Origin: Clostridiales bacterium
Lineage (GTDB): Bacteria; Bacillota; Clostridia; Christensenellales; Aristaeellaceae
NCBI GenBank assembly: GCA_015056315.1
Contig: SVGN01000016.1
Coordinates: forward strand, 1-52,812
DNA length: 52,812 bases
Direction of reading: 5' to 3'
Position numbers and translations under genes: made by a program
Shown here: in pieces, positions 15,101-24,561 of the stretch
Layout of the letters: every line of letters begins with the position of its first letter
Position numbering within the stretch: position 1 is the stretch's first letter
Notes under the pieces: model-generated
Told to the model about the DNA's origin: nothing
Databases searched by the model: none
What the model saw: only the letters and a program-made list of their open reading frames with translations

Positions 15101-18100
15101 ATGACGACCAGCGAACTGCACCCGGAAGTACATACGGAGCAGGAAACCGGAGAAGCACGGGTAAGCCTGAGCTTTTCTGTGCTGCCTGTGTTGAATTATG
15201 CCCTGCAACAAAACAGGATCCCCATGGTGCAGACGCTCTGCATCGTTAATCCTTCGTCCGAGCCGTTGCAGGATCTTGATCTGTGCATTTCCGCCTCGCC
15301 GGAAATGTGTCTGCCGCTGCAAAAGCATATCGATCATGTACCGGCAGGCTCCACCTACGAGATCAAAGATGCGCGGCTGATGCTGAATGCCGAGTTTTTG
15401 GCGGGTGTCAGCGAAAAGATCACGGGCTTGCTCACCCTGCGCCTCCTGAAAGAGGACACGGAGCTTTGCAGGGAGACAACAGAGATCACGGCGCTGGCCT
15501 TTGATCAGTGGCATGGCAGTACGTTCTTTCCGGAACTGCTGGCGGCTTTTGTTACGCCCAACCACCCACAGGTGGCAGAGATCGTTGCCAAAGCATCCGT
15601 ACTACTGGGCGAATGGACGGGCGACCCGTCTTTGGATGGCTATTTGAGCAACGACCATTCCCGGGTGTTGCTACAGGCAGCGGCTGTTTATGGCGCATTG
15701 CAGAAACAGGAGATCGTCTACGCCATACACCCTGCCAGCTTTGAGCGGGTGGGGCAGCGTGTACGCCTTTGCGATGCGGTCATGCAGCAGAAAATGGGCA
15801 CCTGCATGGATCTGAGCCTGCTGTATGCCTCCTGCCTGGAAGCGATCGGCCTCAACCCCATTCTGGTTTTGCAGCCGGGGCATATCTTCTGCGCTCTGTG
15901 GCTGGAGAAGCTGTCCTTCCCGGAGCCTGTTCAGGATGATGGCTCTGCACTGACCAAACGTCTGGCCAACGGTGTTAACGAAATAGCGGTAGTCGAAACC
16001 ACTGCACTGGTGGCAGGGAGATCTCTGCCTTTTGATGAGGCAAGGCGTGTGGCAGAACAGTCACTGGTGGGGGAGCACCCCATCGACTATCTGCTGGATG
16101 TATCCCGTGCCCGGCTGAGCGGAGTCTCTCCTCTGCCCAACCGTATCCGTACCGATAGCGGTTGGCATATCGATCAGCACTCCGACGATGATAGCAAGCA
16201 GGTGTCTGCGCCCACCCAGTTTGGCGAGACCATCCACATCAATGAGAACCATGCGGAGCCTTTTACCAAGAAGGTGCAATGGGAGCGCAAGCTGCTGGAT
16301 TTGGGCCTGCGCAACACACTCATCAATCTGCGCATGAGCCGCTCCGTGGTACCCATTCTGACCCCCTCGCTGGATCTTCTGGAGGATGCACTGGTAGAGG
16401 GCAGCGATTTTGCGCTGCTTCCCCGCCCCATCGATTGGCAGGCCACAGAAGAGCAATTGCAGCTGGATCATTTGCACGAGCTGGGCGAAAACGCAGAACT
16501 GCTGAAGCACGAGTTTGCCAATAAACGTCTGCGTTCTGTTCATACAGAGAGTGAAATGACGCAGGCCATCAAGCACCTGTACCGGGCTGCAAAGACTTCT
16601 TTGGAGGAAAACGGTGCCAATACACTGTATTTGGCCCTTGGTCTGCTGCGCTGGTATGAAGGGGAGCGCAGCCAGAAAGCCCGTTATGCGCCGCTGATCC
16701 TGATCCCGGTGGATATTGTACGCAAAGTATCCACCCATAGCTATGCCATCCGTCTCCGGGATGATGAACCCCAGATGAATATCACCATGCTGGAAATGCT
16801 GAAGCAGGAATTCGGTATCGTGGTCAACGGTCTGGATCCTTTGCCTGCGGATGGCCTCGGTGTGGATATCCGCATGGTGCTCACCACCGTGCGCAAGGCG
16901 ATCATGGGTCAGCCGCGCTGGGATGTATTGGAATCGGCTTTTTTGGGCATCTTCTCTTTTTCTCAGTTCGTGTTGTGGAACGACATCCATAACCGTTCCG
17001 ATGAGCTGAGCCGTAACAAGATCGTCCGCAGCCTGATGGAGGGCAAGCTGGCATGGGATGCCGATGATATGCAGCTGGGCAAGCGTGTGCCGGAGGACTC
17101 CGTCTACCTGCCGCTGCCTGCGGATGCGTCGCAGCTGTTTGCCATCGAAGCTGCCAGCAACGAGGAGAGCTTCGTTTTGCATGGCCCGCCGGGTACCGGC
17201 AAATCGCAAACCATCACCGCGCTGATCGCCAATGCGCTGGCTCGGGGTAAAACCGTTTTGTTCGTGGCAGAAAAGATGGCTGCACTGGAAGTGGTGCAGA
17301 AACGACTGGATGCCATCGGCATTGGCAGCTTCTGTCTGGAATTGCACTCCAACAAAGCAAAGAAGAGCGCAGTTCTGGAACAGCTTCGTTTGGCTACGGA
17401 GGTGACCAGGGAACAGTCCCCCGACAGTTATCTGGCCAAGGCGGAACAACTGTCGCAGCTGCGCCGCGAACTGGATGCCTACGCCGATGCCATGCATCAG
17501 CCAACCGGTTGCGGCCTGTCCCTGTATCAATTGATCAACGAATACGAAGCCAACAAGGCTGCACCGGATATCCCGCCCCTTGATGAGGCGTTGCTGGCAA
17601 CCATCAAGCAAGAAGATCTGGAAAGGCATACCTCCCTTCTGGAACGCATGGTGGCTGCCGGGCGCGAGGTGGGGCAGCCCCATCGGCATGCCTTGCAGCC
17701 GGTGACTGCCACCGTATACACCCAGCGCATGCGTCTCTCCCTGCCGCAGTTGATCTCCGATTATCAAGCTGCTCTGCATGCTTTCGGCCAGGCACAGGGG
17801 GCGTATCAAAATGCCATGCCGCTTGCGGCAGGATCCGGTACAGCCCTGAGCGCCATTGCCCATCGTTGCGCTGTGGCAGCTGAGTTGCGGCATTGGTTGC
17901 CTGCCCCCAGAGCCTGGGCGCAGGCAGAGAGTACCCACCGCTACCTGTTGGAAGTACGCACCATGGCTGCCTATTACCAAAAGGCTGCTCAGCTCCGCCA
18001 GCGGCTGCTGAACACATGGATGCCTGAGTTCTTGAAAGAGGATGGCCGCCAGCTGCGTATGGAGTTCAACCGGAACAACAGCAAGTGGTTCCTGCCGAGA

Positions 18101-20956
18101 CTAATCGGTATGGGCGAGCTGACACGCCGGTTGTCCGGCTATGCCAAAGTTGCGCTTACGCCCGAACGCCTGGAGCCGGATCTGATGGTTCTGTCGGAGT
18201 ACCAGGAGGTACTGGAAGCGGCCAAGGAGTTGCTGGTGCGCTATGGCGATGGCCTTGGCGACCTGTACCTTGGCGATGCCACCGATTGGGCCCGGATCGA
18301 TGCCCTGGCTGCCAGAATGCAGGAGAGCGCTGCCGAGCTGTTCCGGTTGACGAAGAGCGAGGATGTACGCCGCCAATACGCCGGTGACCGGCGACAGGCG
18401 GAGCACATCGATGCACTGCTCGTCACCTGGCAACAGGTGCAGGCAGCACAGGCGAAGCTCGACGATGCACTGAAGATCCGTCCGGGCGAAAGCCAGGACT
18501 GGTTGCAGGAGCAAACCGATCTTTGCTGTCAGCTTTCGGCGCATCAGACCGACCTGCGCAACTGGATCTATCTCAATGCCGCCACCGAGGAGGCTGCCGC
18601 CTGCGGTCTGGGGCCCATTGTGACCCGCTATCGCAACGGTCTGCCGCACGATGAGGTGCTTCCTGCCTACCGCAAAGCCATGTGTCAGGCATTGGCCTCC
18701 CGGTATATCGACGCCGATCCGGCACTTGGCTCCTTCTCCGGCGCAGTATTCAACGAAAAGATCCAGCAGCTGAAACGGGCCGATCAGGAACTGATGCAGT
18801 TGACCCGCCGGGAGATCTACTGCCGTCTGGCTGCCCGCGTGCCCAGTTTCATCAAGGAAGCGGCTCAGAGCTCGGAAATGGGCATCCTTCAACGGGCGAT
18901 CCGCAGCAACGGGCGCGGCGTGAGCATCCGCAAGCTGTTCCAGCAGATACCCAACCTGTTGCCCAGATTGTGCCCCTGCATGCTGATGAGCCCCATTTCG
19001 GCAGCCCAGTATCTGGAGCCCAGCCGTGAACCGTTTGATCTTGTGGTATTCGACGAAGCATCTCAGCTGCCTACCTGTAAGGCGGTCGGCGCGCTGGCCC
19101 GCGGCAGGGATGCCGTCATCGTTGGCGATCCCAACCAGATGCCCCCTACCTCTTTCTTTACCTCCAACACATTGGATGAGGAGCATCTGGATGTGGAGGA
19201 TCTGGAAAGCATCCTGGATGATTGTCTTGCCCTCAATATGCCCCAGACCCACCTTTTGTGGCATTATCGCAGCCGTCACGAAAGCCTCATCGCCTTCAGC
19301 AACAACCAGTTCTATCGGAACAAGTTGTTCACGTTCCCCTCAATGAACGACCGGGAATCCAAAGTGCGGCTTGTACATGTGGATGGTGTGTTTGAGCGTG
19401 GCCGCCAGCGCCAGAACCGTGCAGAGGCGGAGGCGGTCGTCAAGGAACTGATCCGGCGCTGTCACGATGAGGAACTGAGCAAGCTGAGCGTTGGTGTAGT
19501 CACCTTCAACATTCAGCAGCAGAACCTGATCGACGACCTGCTTGTGGAAGCCTGTCAGGGCGATCCTGCACTGGAGCAGTGGGCATGGGAGAGAGAGGAA
19601 CCCATCTTTGTGAAGAACCTGGAAAACGTGCAGGGCGATGAGCGGGATGTGATCCTGTTCTCTGTGGGCTACGGCCCGGATGAAAAGGGCAAGGTCTACA
19701 TGAATTTCGGCCCCCTGAACCGGGCGGGCGGCTGGCGACGGTTGAATGTGGCTGTTTCCCGGGCTCGTCATGAAATGATCGTTTTTGCCACGCTGCTGCC
19801 GGAACAGATCGATCTGAACAAGACCGGCGCAGAGGGCGTGGCCGCCCTGAAGGCTTTCTTGGAATATGCAAGCGGCCAGGAGCTGCCGGTGGATGAGAAC
19901 AGCGTCAGCCAGACAAAAGAGAACCCACACGGCATTGCCGTTGCCATCAGTAAGGCTTTGCAGGAAGCTGGTTACCGTACTCAGATGGATGTGGGCCATT
20001 CCGAATACCGTATCGATGTGGGTGTCATCGACCCTGCCAACGAAGAACGGTATCTTCTGGGCATCCTGCTGGATGGCGACAGCTACGGTGCCTCCAAGAC
20101 CACCCGCGACCGTGAGATCGCACAGATCTCCATCCTCAATGGCCTTGGCTGGCGGATCCATCGGGTCTGGTCTATGGATTGGTGGGAAAACAGTGCCAAG
20201 GAACTGGAACGCATTCTGGTGCTGCTGGAGCAACTGAAAAATGGTACCGGCGTTCCGCCGCAGGAAACGTCCGCACCGCAGGAAACCGGCACGGAGATGA
20301 ACATTCCCGCAGCGGAAGCGTTGGAGCATGGCTCCGCCCCTGCCGCGCCCGAAGAGGCTTCTTCGGTGGATGGTGGGCGCTTCTGTCGCTATACCGCAGC
20401 GCGGCTGGTGGAGGAAGAATTGCCTGCCGATGACTTCTTGCTCGCACAGAATGACAGGGCCATTCTGCTGAAGATCCGCGAGGTGCTGTCTCTGGAAGCG
20501 CCCATCAGTGAGGGCCTGCTCACCCGCCGCATTCTGCAGAGCTACAGCATTGCCCGGGCCGGAGCGCGTATCCAGCAGAAAATACGAAAGCTGCTCACCC
20601 GTCTGGGTGCCCCCACCACCCAGCAGGAAACAGGGCTCGTTTATTGGGATCTGTGTCAGGATCCCGGCAGCTATTCCCGCTTCCGCACCAATGGCACGAA
20701 CGACGATAAGCGGGAGGTAAAGGATGTTCCCGTGCAGGAAGCGGCCAATGCTGTCTGCCATGCCCTTGCGGAACAATTCAGCCTGCCCCGGGAGGACCTG
20801 ATCCGGGAGGCAGCCAAGCTGATGGGCTATGCCCGGACCAGCAGTAATGTAGTGGCTGTCTTTGATGCCGCTATCCAATTGGCTGGCGCTCAGGGCAGGA
20901 TCCACCTGAGCGCCAGCGACCACTGGATGCTCTCCGAAATGTCCTCCGAGGTCTGA
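15101..20956 (+). CDS. Giant DUF4011 / SF1 helicase / Vsr-like nuclease / DUF3320 protein (candidate defence protein)
   Basis: A 1951-residue protein. Residues about 215-270 resemble a transglutaminase-like fold, with Cys235 in KMGTCMDLSL and His261 in QPGHIFCALWLE. DUF4011 follows near 390-520 (WERKLLDLGLRNTLINLR). The SF1 helicase has Walker A GPPGTGKS at 695-702, Walker B VVFDEASQL with Asp1318-Glu1319, GDPNQMPP, and motifs VQGDERDVILFS and LNVAVSRARHE. A Vsr/MTES_1575-type PD-(D/E)XK-like domain covers about 1620-1710 (EYRIDVGVIDP, GWRIHRVWSMDWW), and a DUF3320-like C-terminus lies near 1765-1835. This resembles the DUF4011-helicase-Vsr proteins reported as single-gene antiphage systems. 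Codon choice looks less GC-biased than in neighbours, suggesting transfer. It is monocistronic. Confidence 0.85.
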   Translation: MTTSELHPEVHTEQETGEARVSLSFSVLPVLNYALQQNRIPMVQTLCIVNPSSEPLQDLDLCISASPEMCLPLQKHIDHVPAGSTYEIKDARLMLNAEFLAGVSEKITGLLTLRLLKEDTELCRETTEITALAFDQWHGSTFFPELLAAFVTPNHPQVAEIVAKASVLLGEWTGDPSLDGYLSNDHSRVLLQAAAVYGALQKQEIVYAIHPASFERVGQRVRLCDAVMQQKMGTCMDLSLLYASCLEAIGLNPILVLQPGHIFCALWLEKLSFPEPVQDDGSALTKRLANGVNEIAVVETTALVAGRSLPFDEARRVAEQSLVGEHPIDYLLDVSRARLSGVSPLPNRIRTDSGWHIDQHSDDDSKQVSAPTQFGETIHINENHAEPFTKKVQWERKLLDLGLRNTLINLRMSRSVVPILTPSLDLLEDALVEGSDFALLPRPIDWQATEEQLQLDHLHELGENAELLKHEFANKRLRSVHTESEMTQAIKHLYRAAKTSLEENGANTLYLALGLLRWYEGERSQKARYAPLILIPVDIVRKVSTHSYAIRLRDDEPQMNITMLEMLKQEFGIVVNGLDPLPADGLGVDIRMVLTTVRKAIMGQPRWDVLESAFLGIFSFSQFVLWNDIHNRSDELSRNKIVRSLMEGKLAWDADDMQLGKRVPEDSVYLPLPADASQLFAIEAASNEESFVLHGPPGTGKSQTITALIANALARGKTVLFVAEKMAALEVVQKRLDAIGIGSFCLELHSNKAKKSAVLEQLRLATEVTREQSPDSYLAKAEQLSQLRRELDAYADAMHQPTGCGLSLYQLINEYEANKAAPDIPPLDEALLATIKQEDLERHTSLLERMVAAGREVGQPHRHALQPVTATVYTQRMRLSLPQLISDYQAALHAFGQAQGAYQNAMPLAAGSGTALSAIAHRCAVAAELRHWLPAPRAWAQAESTHRYLLEVRTMAAYYQKAAQLRQRLLNTWMPEFLKEDGRQLRMEFNRNNSKWFLPRLIGMGELTRRLSGYAKVALTPERLEPDLMVLSEYQEVLEAAKELLVRYGDGLGDLYLGDATDWARIDALAARMQESAAELFRLTKSEDVRRQYAGDRRQAEHIDALLVTWQQVQAAQAKLDDALKIRPGESQDWLQEQTDLCCQLSAHQTDLRNWIYLNAATEEAAACGLGPIVTRYRNGLPHDEVLPAYRKAMCQALASRYIDADPALGSFSGAVFNEKIQQLKRADQELMQLTRREIYCRLAARVPSFIKEAAQSSEMGILQRAIRSNGRGVSIRKLFQQIPNLLPRLCPCMLMSPISAAQYLEPSREPFDLVVFDEASQLPTCKAVGALARGRDAVIVGDPNQMPPTSFFTSNTLDEEHLDVEDLESILDDCLALNMPQTHLLWHYRSRHESLIAFSNNQFYRNKLFTFPSMNDRESKVRLVHVDGVFERGRQRQNRAEAEAVVKELIRRCHDEELSKLSVGVVTFNIQQQNLIDDLLVEACQGDPALEQWAWEREEPIFVKNLENVQGDERDVILFSVGYGPDEKGKVYMNFGPLNRAGGWRRLNVAVSRARHEMIVFATLLPEQIDLNKTGAEGVAALKAFLEYASGQELPVDENSVSQTKENPHGIAVAISKALQEAGYRTQMDVGHSEYRIDVGVIDPANEERYLLGILLDGDSYGASKTTRDREIAQISILNGLGWRIHRVWSMDWWENSAKELERILVLLEQLKNGTGVPPQETSAPQETGTEMNIPAAEALEHGSAPAAPEEASSVDGGRFCRYTAARLVEEELPADDFLLAQNDRAILLKIREVLSLEAPISEGLLTRRILQSYSIARAGARIQQKIRKLLTRLGAPTTQQETGLVYWDLCQDPGSYSRFRTNGTNDDKREVKDVPVQEAANAVCHALAEQFSLPREDLIREAAKLMGYARTSSNVVAVFDAAIQLAGAQGRIHLSASDHWMLSEMSSEV

Positions 20957-20964
20957 TCTGTCTC

Positions 20965-21015
20965 GCTCTCCTTTCCTCACCTCTGCTGCAGGGGTGGCGG
21001 AAAGGAGAGCTTTTT
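20965..21015 (+). terminator. Terminator of the DUF4011 helicase-nuclease gene
   Basis: GCTCTCCTTTCC (20965-20976) pairs with GGAAAGGAGAGC (20999-21010), followed by TTTTTG. The loop contains a small secondary palindrome. Confidence 0.85.
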
Positions 21016-21115
21016 GTTTGTTGCTCTGTTCATCGGCCTGTATCCGGTCGCGCACCCCGCCCTTCTGTATTCCCCCTCCCCATGTACCTTTCCTGCACTT
21101 TTTGCCCCGTCCCCG

Positions 21116-21144
21116 TTGAAACAATCCCAATACATTCGTATACT
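21116..21144 (+). promoter_or_regulatory. Promoter of the aconitase gene; 331-bp gap
   Basis: TTGAAA (21116-21121) and TATACT (21139-21144) have a 17-bp spacer. The leader that follows (about 21150-21286) is GC-rich and may fold. No recognised riboswitch was seen in the 331-bp gap. Confidence 0.75.
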
Positions 21145-21286
21145 GAAAACCACTGGGCAGCCACGCCCCCGCCCCTGCGGGCTGTGCCGCGGCTGCCCAC
21201 CTCAACCCACCGGCGTTTATCCGCGGCGGGCCGGCAGCGCCGGGCCCCGCACCGCAGCAGCAAACAAAGCATTTTGGAGGCAGACA

Positions 21287-23218
21287 ATGAACGTTACGCA
21301 GAAGATCCTCGCAGCGCATCTGGTATCCGGCGAACTGAAGCGGGGCACCGAGATCTCCATCCGCATCGACCAGACCCTCACGCAGGATTCCACCGGCACC
21401 ATGGCCTACCTGCAGTTCGAGGCAATGGGCATCCCCCGGGTAAAGACCGAGAAGAGCATTGCCTACATCGACCATAACACCCTGCAGACCGGCTTTGAAA
21501 ACGCCGATGACCATAAGTACATCGCCACCGTTACCAAGAAGCACGGTGTGTATCTTTCCAAGCCCGGCAACGGCATCTGCCATCAGGTGCAGCTGGAGCG
21601 CATCGGCAAGCCCGGCAAGACCCTTCTGGGCAGCGACAGCCACACCCCCACCGGCGGTGCCCTGGGCATGATCGCTATCGGCGCAGGCGGTCTGGATGTG
21701 GCCGTGGCCATGGGCGGCGGCGCTTATTACCTGAGCTGCCCCGGCGTGGTGAATGTGCGCCTCACCGGCAGCCTTAAGCGCGGTGTTGCCGCCAAGGATG
21801 TGATCCTTGAGCTGCTGCGCCGCCTGAGCGTAAAGGGCGGCGTGGGCAAGGTGATGGAGTACACCGGCCCCGGCGTGGCCACCCTGTCCATCCCCGAGCG
21901 CGCCACCATCACCAACATGGGCGCAGAGCTGGGTGCCACCACCTCCGTTTTCCCCAGCGATGAGGTGACCCGTCAGTTCCTCAAGGCCCAGGGCCGCGAG
22001 GAGGATTTCCAGCCCCTCACCGCCGATGCGGATGCCACCTACGACGAGACCGTGGAGATCGACCTTTCCACCCTGGAGCCCATGGTGGCCCTGCCCCATA
22101 TGCCCGATAATGTAAAGACCATCAAGGAGGCCGGGCAGATCAAGGTGGATCAGGTCTGCATCGGCTCCTGCACCAACTCCAGCTATCAGGATATGATGCG
22201 CGTTGCCGCCATCCTTAAGGGCAAGACCGTACACCCGGATGTGTCTCTGGTCATCGCCCCCGGCAGCCGCCAGGTGCTGGCCATGCTCAGTGCCAACGGC
22301 GCTCTGCACGATATGATCCAGGCCGGTGCCCGCATCACCGAGACCGCCTGCGGCTTCTGCATCGGTATGGGCCAGAGCCCCAGCACCAACGCCGTCAGCG
22401 TTCGTACCAACAACCGTAACTTCTTCGGCCGCAGCGGCACCAAGTCTGCAGGCATCTATCTGGTCAGCTGCGAGACCGCTGCCATGACCGCCCTCACCGG
22501 CTATCTGGCCGATCCCCGCCAGACCGACGCGGATCTGAACGTGGATATGCCCGACCTGTTCGACTACTGCGATAACCTGATCATCCCCCCGGCGGCCGCC
22601 GAGGAGGCTGCGGCTGTGGAGGTCGTCCGCGGCCCCAACATCAAGCCCTTCCCCCAGGCCGATGCCCTGGCGGAGGATCTCTCCGGCGATGTGCTCCTCA
22701 AGATGGAGGATAACATCACCACCGACCACATCATGCCCAGCGATTCCAGCCTGCTGCCCTTCCGCAGCAACATCCCCAAGCTGAGCGAGCACTGCCTCGC
22801 CCCGGTGGATGCCACCTTCCCCGCCCGTGCCAAGGCGGCAGGCGGCGGCTTCCTGCTGGCGGGCCAGAACTACGGCCAGGGCTCCAGCCGCGAGCATGCC
22901 GCCCTGGTGCCCCTGTACCTGAAGATCCGCGGCGTGCTGGCCAAGGGCTTTGCCCGCATCCATCAGGCCAACCTGATCAATAACGGCATCCTGCCCCTGG
23001 TGTTCGTCAACGAAGCCGATTACGACCGCTTCGACCAGCAGGATACCATCGCTCTGCCCGGCATCCGTAAGCTGGTGGAGAGCGGCGCGACCCAGATCCC
23101 TGTGGAAAACAAGACCAAGGGCTTCACCGCCATGATGAAGCTGGAGCTCACCGAGCGCCAGCGCAAGATGATCCTCTTCGGCGGCCTCATCAACATGATC
23201 GCCGCAGAAGGTAAATAA
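21287..23218 (+). CDS. Aconitate hydratase
   Basis: A 643-residue aconitase that interconverts citrate and isocitrate through a 4Fe-4S cluster. The substrate loop GSDSHTPTGGALGMIAIGAG is present. Cluster ligands lie in CIGSCTNSSYQD and ACGFCIGMGQSP, and the swivel domain starts near ITTDHIMPSDSSLLPFRSN, with QNYGQGSSREHAA. Length fits the short monomeric form common in Clostridia, rather than the roughly 900-residue AcnA or AcnB. ATG 21287 follows GGAGG. The frame is open upstream across the promoter and was rejected there. The gene stands alone, without citrate synthase or isocitrate dehydrogenase nearby, so it probably feeds 2-oxoglutarate synthesis. Confidence 0.93.
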   Translation: MNVTQKILAAHLVSGELKRGTEISIRIDQTLTQDSTGTMAYLQFEAMGIPRVKTEKSIAYIDHNTLQTGFENADDHKYIATVTKKHGVYLSKPGNGICHQVQLERIGKPGKTLLGSDSHTPTGGALGMIAIGAGGLDVAVAMGGGAYYLSCPGVVNVRLTGSLKRGVAAKDVILELLRRLSVKGGVGKVMEYTGPGVATLSIPERATITNMGAELGATTSVFPSDEVTRQFLKAQGREEDFQPLTADADATYDETVEIDLSTLEPMVALPHMPDNVKTIKEAGQIKVDQVCIGSCTNSSYQDMMRVAAILKGKTVHPDVSLVIAPGSRQVLAMLSANGALHDMIQAGARITETACGFCIGMGQSPSTNAVSVRTNNRNFFGRSGTKSAGIYLVSCETAAMTALTGYLADPRQTDADLNVDMPDLFDYCDNLIIPPAAAEEAAAVEVVRGPNIKPFPQADALAEDLSGDVLLKMEDNITTDHIMPSDSSLLPFRSNIPKLSEHCLAPVDATFPARAKAAGGGFLLAGQNYGQGSSREHAALVPLYLKIRGVLAKGFARIHQANLINNGILPLVFVNEADYDRFDQQDTIALPGIRKLVESGATQIPVENKTKGFTAMMKLELTERQRKMILFGGLINMIAAEGK

Positions 23219-23231
23219 ACCGTAAACATTC

Positions 23232-23265
23232 CTTGGGGGAGGGCAGGGTGCTGCCCTCCCCCAAG
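23232..23265 (+). terminator. Perfect hairpin after aconitase without a T-tract
   Basis: CTTGGGGGAGGGCAG (23232-23246) and CTGCCCTCCCCCAAG (23251-23265) form a perfect 15-bp stem with a GGTG loop. What follows is CACATCCC, not a T run. It may protect the 3' end, or terminate inefficiently. The 302-bp gap to the next gene also contains the promoter at 23414. Confidence 0.5.
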
Positions 23266-23413
23266 CACATCCCGGCGGGGCGTTCACCAAATTCTAATGT
23301 ATTTTTCAGCAACTCTATAGCGGGTTTCAAACCATTTCCCCTTCTTTTTGGGGGTGGCTGTGCTATCATAGTATCCGCAGGGGAGCGTTGGTACCCGCTG
23401 CCGCTGCAAGACC

Positions 23414-23442
23414 TTTTCACGCAATGTAAATTGTGGTATACT
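23414..23442 (+). promoter_or_regulatory. Promoter of the xpaC-telA operon
   Basis: TTTTCA (23414-23419) and TATACT (23437-23442) are 17 bp apart, about 80 bp before the first start codon. Confidence 0.65.
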
Positions 23443-23520
23443 CTATGGTGGCATATTGCCATATGCAGGCCGGGCATGCCCCGCAGCTTGCGAGTTTTCA
23501 GAAGGAGCAAGATCGGTAAC

Positions 23521-24525
23521 ATGAGCAACCAGAAAAAGCAGAAAAAGCAAAAGAAGGGCACGGGTGCGGGCATCATTGCATTCGGCGCGGTGTACGCAGT
23601 ACTGTCTGCCATCTTTCATCCCCATTCTCTGATTGGGTACCTGCTTACGGCAGCTTTCAGCTTTTTCGGCGGATCCATCATCCGCGTTATGGCGCAGGGC
23701 CTGGATCTGACCACCCACAACAAGGAGCCCGAAAGCCTGAAGAAAGTACAGGTGGATACCGGCAACCCCGAAGTGGATGAGCTGCTCACCCGTGGCCGGG
23801 AGATGATCCTGGAGATCCGTCGCGAGAACGACCTGATCCCCGAGGAATCCCTCTCCGCCAAGCTGGACGAGCTGGAAAACTACTGCGCAGAGATCTTCCG
23901 CGCCGTGTACCAGAAGCCCGGCAAGGCTCCCCAGATCCGCAAGTTTATGGAGTACTACCTGCCCACCACCCTCAAGATGGTCAAGAACTACCGTCTTCTG
24001 GGCGAGCGCGACCTGTCCAACCCCGCCAACCGTCAGGCCCGCCAGCGCATCGACGATGCCCTGGGCGTGGTCAACGACGGCTGCCGCCACATGCTGGAGC
24101 AGCTCTATAAGGACGATATGCTGGACCTGACCACCGATATCGACGTGCTGGAGCAGATGCTCAAGCGGGACGGCCTTACCGAGAACGACCTGCGCAAGGC
24201 TGCCCGGCAGGCCAAGGAGGCCGCTCAGCTGGATGAACAGCTGGAGACCATGCGCCGCCAGCTGCAGCAGACCCGCCAGCAGCCTGCGGTACAGCAGGTA
24301 CAGCAGCCCATGGTGCAGACCGTGCCCATGCAGCAGCCCGCCGCCCAGACCATGCCCCGGCAGCCCATCGCTGCCCCGGTGCTCACCCCCAGCGGTGTGC
24401 AGCAGCAGGTGGATCACGCCAGAGTGCAGAGTCAGCAGCATTTCCCGCAGGCGCCCACCATCTCCGGCGGTATGTTCCCCACCTACGGCGGCCAGGCTGT
24501 GCAGCAGGCTCCCGAAAACAAGTAA
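23521..24525 (+). CDS. xpaC: XpaC-like protein (5-bromo-4-chloroindolyl phosphate hydrolysis family)
   Basis: A 334-residue protein. A lysine-rich start (KKQKKQKKG) precedes two membrane segments at about 15-60. A helical cytoplasmic domain follows (NPEVDELLTRGREMILEIRR, KFMEYYLPTTLKMVKNYRLL). The C-terminal 90 residues are Gln/Pro-rich and probably disordered. XpaC homologues are regularly encoded next to TelA, as here, 36 bp upstream of it. The biochemical role is not established; the family name comes from an indirect phenotype. ATG 23521 is chosen because homology begins there, though the GAAGGAG site is 13 bp away. Confidence 0.82.
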   Translation: MSNQKKQKKQKKGTGAGIIAFGAVYAVLSAIFHPHSLIGYLLTAAFSFFGGSIIRVMAQGLDLTTHNKEPESLKKVQVDTGNPEVDELLTRGREMILEIRRENDLIPEESLSAKLDELENYCAEIFRAVYQKPGKAPQIRKFMEYYLPTTLKMVKNYRLLGERDLSNPANRQARQRIDDALGVVNDGCRHMLEQLYKDDMLDLTTDIDVLEQMLKRDGLTENDLRKAARQAKEAAQLDEQLETMRRQLQQTRQQPAVQQVQQPMVQTVPMQQPAAQTMPRQPIAAPVLTPSGVQQQVDHARVQSQQHFPQAPTISGGMFPTYGGQAVQQAPENK

Positions 24526-24561
24526 CCACACCATTTACATTGCACGAGGAGGAAACCGAAC

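Noticed and set aside
21145..21286. Aconitase leader as a riboswitch
   Set aside because: It is GC-rich and can fold, but no conserved core of a known riboswitch class was recognised.
19340..23290. Very long open frame on the minus strand (over 1300 codons) opposite the helicase and aconitase genes
   Set aside because: It spans two unrelated well-identified genes and their intergenic terminator, has no ribosome site and encodes low-complexity, family-less sequence. It results from high GC content on the opposite strand.
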